A stretch of DNA of 64,000 bases, taken from assembly GCF_026151205.1 (NCBI RefSeq), contig NC_087072.1, forward strand, positions 7,364,084 through 7,428,083, in the 5' to 3' direction. The stretch comes from Bolinopsis microptera (Eukaryota; Ctenophora; Tentaculata; Lobata; Bolinopsidae). Positions within the stretch are counted from its first letter, which is position 1. Each line of letters starts with the position of its first letter. The position numbers and the translations under genes are program-made. Under the pieces are notes generated by a model that searched no databases, was not told where the DNA came from, and saw only the letters and a list, made by a program, of their open reading frames with translations. This document shows, piece by piece, positions 59,679 to 64,000 of this stretch.

Positions 59679-62600
59679 CTTCAAATCGTAGTAGGTCTGC
59701 TGGTAGAGTCTGATCTCTAGAATAGTGTGTGCCAACTGGAAATAATGGAAATTCAGTAAACTGGTAAAAATAAATGATGAAATCAACAAACTAAATGGTA
59801 ATGTAATAAGTTCAGCATGATATCATCATCTTTTAGCTTGCAGTTATTCTATCATACTATAAACTAACAGAAAGTAACGTAAAAGGGATTTAAAACATAC
59901 CATTCTCATTTTAGCAAAGTTAATGAGTCCATTAGAGTTGAGGTTCTGTACGCCCTCTTCAATAGAAATGAGGTCCGCTAAATAAACACCAACATACGGT
60001 ACACAAGGAGGATCACATCTGGAGAGGGTGTTAAATCGTTACACATGATAAGTCTTAGATAGCACTCAGTCTCTCATTAGCACTCAGGAAACTGAAGCCT
60101 GGTTAAATTGAACATCTTAACTATCGCTTACCTTTTAATTCCAGCTTTCATGTTTTTGAACCGATTCGCCACAGACACGACTTCTTTTAGTGCATTTAGT
60201 TCTGCTTTTATCTGAAGTAGAGAGGAACTGTTGTAGGAAAGTTAATCCAAAACATAAAACATCATGACGATCGAATTATGATACAACACAAATTGTGTGT
60301 CGTGTGTGTGTCGTGTGTGTAGCTTACGTTGCAATCATCGAACTCTCTTATCTTTTGTAACTTTGCGATAAGTTCAGTTTGCTGCTACCGCGTAGTAAGC
60401 CTTTGCGTGTGTATACTTACATACATTACTATACAATGTACCCCACGGAGGATGATTTACATTTGACCCGATCTCAGAAGAAACTCAAGGATTTCAACTA
60501 TGAAGAAAAGGAAGATGTAGAGGGCTGTGCTGATAGATGGTTCACTTCGATGGCAAGTCTACTGAAATTAGAAAACTTCGAAATTCGTGGAGATATGGAC
60601 CAAGAAATACTCATGTCTCCGTCTATCTATAAAAGGTATATGGCAGAATGGGTTATGCAAGCAGCAGACCTCGTACGACGGCAGAGTAGTCAGATGAGCG
60701 CTATGATGGAAATCGTTGAGTGCCTCAAGACGGAAGCACTAGCAGACAAGGACAAGATAGTCAGGTTGCAGGACCAGTTGCTAGTGCAGAAGGACGAACA
60801 ACTACACAGCAATAGCAGCAAATCTGGGGAAACTTGGTGGACATTGACTTTTTTTCACACAATTTGAGTATGTTGACTTCAACATTATGTTGCAGCTCAT
60901 TGTGGTTAATCTCAATGTTGGAGTGATGTTTTTCTGGTGCACAAAACACTGCAGTACGGTCATGTTGAATAATTGTGGTTAATGGGTCATCTATGTGGCC
61001 ACTATGGTGGTTAAAATACCAGTTTTAGGGTTAACCACCATTTTGAGATATGATATTATGAACTGAGTAGTCATTATATTGAGATCATATCATGGTGCAA
61101 CTATCACAAAAGTTTTCAAACCTCATTGGGGGCATTTTGTGGTCCTAATGGTGGTTAAATTGAAGATGAACGGTGAGCTATAAATATTGCTCTGATTATA
61201 GATGTATAGTGTTGGTTGTTCATTTGTGCATGGATGATAATTTTTTATCACAAATGTGCAATTTAATAGTATGGTTGATTTGAGGTGGTTAATATTCGTG
61301 AAAAGTGCTAAAAAGATGGTTAAAATGTCAAAATTTATTGTTAACCACCAATCAAAACATTATTAATGATTTTAGTCAACATTTTATGGTCAACAAAGGA
61401 CATTTGAAGGGTCTTGATAAATTTATCAAGAAATGTTGTCATAAAAGTGGTTAAAAGGGCTATATTACTTGCTAGGCTGTTGAACAAGGCATCTATTAAA
61501 GTGAAAATTAACCACAATATGAACTTCAGATAATGGTTTGCTATCCAAATGGAGTGTTCTTTGTTTGCAAATGTGCATAATTGTCCCGCACTTGCGCGTT
61601 CCGATCATGCAGTTACAAGTGTTTTATACGTCTGAACACCTCGAATTTATGCACTAATTATTAGACCATTATTTAGAGCACATATTTAGCTAGTGTAAAA
61701 CGCGATATAATCACTTCATCTGTCATTGTCTGGATTAATTGTGCTTAGAATTTTCAAGACAGAAACAACTTCATCGTAGTAGTCTGCTGTAGAGTCTGTC
61801 CAGACATGTGTATGCCAAGGAAAAATGGACAATATCAGTAAATGGGTTTAAAATAATATGCAATACACCAACTAAATGGTATTATAAGTTGCACTGATTT
61901 ATCATCACTTTTACTTGCAGTATTCATATCATACTATAACTAACAAAAAGTAACGAAAAGGTAGATTTAAACATACCATTCTCATTTTAGCAAAGTTACG
62001 AGGCCCAAAATAGATTAGGTTCTGTACCCACTTCAATGAAATGTAGGTCGCTAAATAAAACCAACATAGTACAAAGGAGGTCACACTGGAGGGTGTTAAA
62101 TCGTTCTCTATGAATCTTAGATAGCACTCATGTCTTCCATTGCACTCAGGACTGAGTGTAATTGAACATGCTACGCAGTCGCTACCTTATTCCAGCTTTC
62201 ATGTTTTTGACGATTCGCACAGACCACGATTCTGTTAGTGCATTTAGTTTGCTTTATCTAAAGTATGGGAACTGTGGTGGAATTAATCAAAACATATTAC
62301 ACATAACGATGAAATTATGATACAACACAAATGTGTGTAGTTACGTGGTCGTGGTAGCTTACGTTGCAATTAATCGAGACCTATTTTGAAACTTTGCGTA
62401 CTGTTTAAGACGTCAGTTGAAGAGACAGTACAAACAACGGTGGAGACAGGGATTAAGAGCTACAGTGCCGCTGTACAAAAGAACAGCACAAATGGCGCGG
62501 TCTGCAACAGTAAAATTCTGATCTGAAGAATGTAATGAAGAGTGTGGCTGCAGAGGAGGACAGGAGCAAGAATCTGATAGTGTTTGGCCTGAAAGAAGAG

Positions 62601-63867
62601 GATGGAGAACAGCGTCCAGCTCTGGTTACCGCAGTATTGGAGGAGATCGGGGAGAAACCCCATTTTGAAGCGACTAGAGTCGGCTGGAAGAGGCCAGGTA
62701 TCACGGCTATCCGACCAGTCAAGATCACCGTCCCAAGCTCAACAGCAGTTAATCAGATTCTGATGAAAACAGGGAGACTGAGGATGGCTGATGCACACAA
62801 AGATGTATGGATCTGTCCTGATAGATCCAGTGAAGAGCGTGCAGCAAGGAAGAACGTGGTAACTGACCTGAAGAAGAAGAGGGCTGAACAGACTCATCTC
62901 GACCACTACATCCGTAACGGGAAGGTCTGTAGCCGGGTTAAGAAGGCACCATGATGACGTAATTCATGTTTCTCGGACACCGATCAGTATAATATGTACT
63001 TGTAGGAGTATTTTAAGAGTTTACGGACGTTTTCTGTATTTGAGAGACAATTATATTATATAAATACATTATTATTTGATTGTTTCACACTTTTCACGTT
63101 TCATAATTTTATTACTAGGTGGAGGTGATGTTATTGAGACTTTGGGCGGCCAAAAAACTCCTGTTCTGAAAGTTGTCCTCTGTACTTGTTTCACTGACCC
63201 ACGCTTTTTAGCATTTATACATTTCGGCCCATTTTATATGTTTGTTCGAATTGCTGTACATTTGTATACTTGCTATTTTGTAAAAGTTTCAAATCAAATC
63301 AAATCAATAGTAAGGCGACTGATAATTGTGTGTAAAGTAATTGAGTTTCAGTGTATATTTAACTGAATTGGCATTAATCGTTTTGGATCATCACAAAGGC
63401 GACTATTACAGTTTTTCAGGGTATAGTGTAGTCTAATAGTTTGGGTTATGGGTACAGTTTAACATTAATGTTTTGACTTTGAAGCACAAATAGTTTGTCA
63501 ATAAAGTGGTTATTTAGGGCTATTTGGTAAGTATGGTTTAGTAAGGTTTAGTCTAGGGACATTTTGTTTGGGTTCAGAATGTCACATGACAGATCTACAG
63601 TGTTTAAGTTTAATGAAAAGCACTTTGGATTTTGTATCACCTTACTACGGCCTTTGCAAATTTCACTATTAATAACGCTAATTCCTATTGTGGGACAAAT
63701 TATAATAATATATTTATAGGTATACCTGCGGTAAAATGAAAGTAAATTCAATAATCAATATTACCAACATTGAGCTAGTTATAATAATGAAACCTTACCT
63801 CCTGCGGTACAATACACCAAGTGTACTTTAGCCTCTGAATAGCACTGAATGTTAGACCAGCCACCAC
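59679..63867 (-). CDS. RasGEF (CDC25-homology) domain gene, partial
   Basis: Minus-strand exons at 63,799-63,867, 60,132-60,211, 59,901-60,018 and 59,679-59,735, each with GT-AG borders; the last three join in phase. A likely additional short exon lies at about 60,331-60,386 (Glu-Leu-Ile-Ala-Lys-Leu-Gln-Lys). They encode consecutive parts of a RasGEF domain: VVAGLTFSAIQRLKYTW, then AELNALKEVVSVANRFKN, PPCVPYVGVYLADL, Ile-Glu-Glu-Gly, NGLINFAKMRM and Ile-Leu-Glu-Ile-Arg-Leu-Tyr-Gln-Gln-Thr-Tyr-Tyr. This fold catalyses GDP release from Ras/Rap GTPases at membranes. Its N-terminal part lies outside the window, and I found no C-terminal exon. The long intron contains a LINE-like ORF1 and a corrupted duplicate of these exons. 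Confidence 0.75.
60438..60867 (+). CDS. Coiled-coil ORF, possible N-terminal part of a LINE ORF1
   Basis: From Met-60,438 the frame encodes an acidic/basic helical protein with a Lys/Gln/Glu-rich segment (Asp-Lys-Asp-Lys-Ile-Val-Arg-Leu-Gln-Asp-Gln-Leu) that looks like a coiled coil. After about 60,830 it runs into low-complexity residues, so the real protein was probably cut there. The coding continuation may be the ORF1-like frame at 62.4 kb, which is on the same strand and lacks an N-terminus. I do not recognise the N-terminal sequence. Confidence 0.4.
60890..61515. repeat. Cluster of ten GTGGTTAA / TTAACCAC words
   Basis: GTGGTTAA or ATGGTTAA (or complement) occurs near 60,901, 60,972, 61,009, 61,030, 61,151, 61,283, 61,315, 61,340, 61,449 and 61,507, far above chance for 620 bp. 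Spacing is irregular. Three copies are flanked to give TGTGGTTA, the core bound by RUNX proteins. Confidence 0.75.
61690..62400 (-). pseudogene. Corrupted duplicate of the RasGEF exon block
   Basis: Matches 59,590-60,385 along its whole length, including the exons b, c and d and their introns, but with many 1-3-base deletions scattered evenly, which destroy the reading frames. Examples are loss of bases within the exon at about 61,980-62,095 and within 62,185-62,260. Such a spread of small deletions looks like an uncorrected long-read haplotype or duplicate. Real decay is also possible. Confidence 0.75.
62405..62954 (+). CDS. LINE ORF1-like RNA-binding protein, C-terminal part
   Basis: The frame from 62,535 (or a few codons upstream) encodes 139 residues: a basic start, EDRSKNLIVFGLKEE, Arg-Pro-Val-Lys-Ile-Thr-Val-Pro-Ser-Ser, Ile-Leu-Met-Lys-Thr-Gly-Arg-Leu, and ICPDRSSEERAARK, ending Lys-Lys-Ala-Pro. 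These blocks are those of the RRM-type ORF1 of many invertebrate LINEs. A helical segment (Val-Glu-Glu-Thr-Val-Gln-Thr) at about 62,410-62,510 is in a different frame, one frameshift away. A remnant of the same family lies at 39,480. A non-coding tail with (AAATC)n at 63,288-63,306 probably marks the 3' end. Confidence 0.65.
62955..63306 (+). repeat. 3' region of the ORF1 element, (AAATC)n tail
   Basis: It runs from the ORF1 stop to AAATCAAATCAAATCAA at about 63,289-63,306, which looks like a LINE-type microsatellite tail. No second ORF (reverse transcriptase) is present, so this copy is ORF1-only. Confidence 0.5.
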
Positions 63868-64000
63868 CTGCAACACAACGCAAATTATAACACATTATAA
63901 TTTATAACACATTATAACACATTATAACACATTATAACACTGCACAATTCCTTCGTCCTACTCTCTTATTGTGGGGAGCCGACACACAGGTTCACTATTT
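63868..64000. repeat. Short ACACATTATA tandem stretch
   Basis: TAACACATTAT is repeated about five times around 63,887-63,940, upstream of the RasGEF exon on the minus strand. Confidence 0.75.

Overview
The window looks like AT-rich nuclear DNA of an invertebrate animal. The evidence is eukaryotic: GT-AG introns that join into intact reading frames, two seven-transmembrane receptors, a mitochondrial-type L-threonine 3-dehydrogenase, TSP1 and RasGEF exons, RTE-type LINEs and many DNA transposons. The phylum cannot be fixed from sequence alone. A cnidarian-like or other marine invertebrate is a reasonable guess and no more.

Host genes are sparse. A single-exon class A GPCR lies at 4.3-5.6 kb (minus) and a second, divergent one at 44.2-45.2 kb (plus). 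A nine-exon L-threonine 3-dehydrogenase gene (349 codons, every splice phase matching) runs 55.2 to 48.6 kb on the minus strand. Its 3.3-kb intron holds opposite-strand exons with a CUB-like start and a TSP1 domain. At the right edge, minus-strand exons at 63.8 and 60.4-59.7 kb encode part of a RasGEF (CDC25-homology) domain, and a corrupted second copy of the block sits at 61.7-62.4 kb.

Most of the rest is mobile DNA. The largest unit is a 9,985-bp DNA transposon at 26,134-36,118. It has a 14-bp terminal inverted repeat starting TAGGG, a perfect 8-bp target duplication (CTCTCCAT), a TATA promoter, and a six-block transposase gene that reads open for 719 codons when five exons are joined. It is inserted in an RTE LINE, whose two halves lie at 25.1-26.1 and 36.1-37.1 kb. 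Its first intron is about 4 kb of a 293-bp tandem repeat, organised for the most part as alternating A/B monomers.

The least familiar signal is a set of 60-130-bp elements that fold into hairpins, often with a three-base GAA or TTC loop. They mostly begin TTG or TTA and end CAA or TAA, and are flanked by 8-9-bp target duplications. I find about ten with recognisable duplications. Five are nested inside one mariner-like MITE at 45.8-46.7 kb, and an inverted copy of that MITE lacking the insertions lies 250 bp away, so the empty sites can be compared directly. Other elements are a FLYWCH-encoding Mutator-like relic, a pogo-like MITE, a TTAA-flanked MITE, a 780-bp inverted pair of repeats with five CACGTG boxes, and several palindromes and minisatellites.
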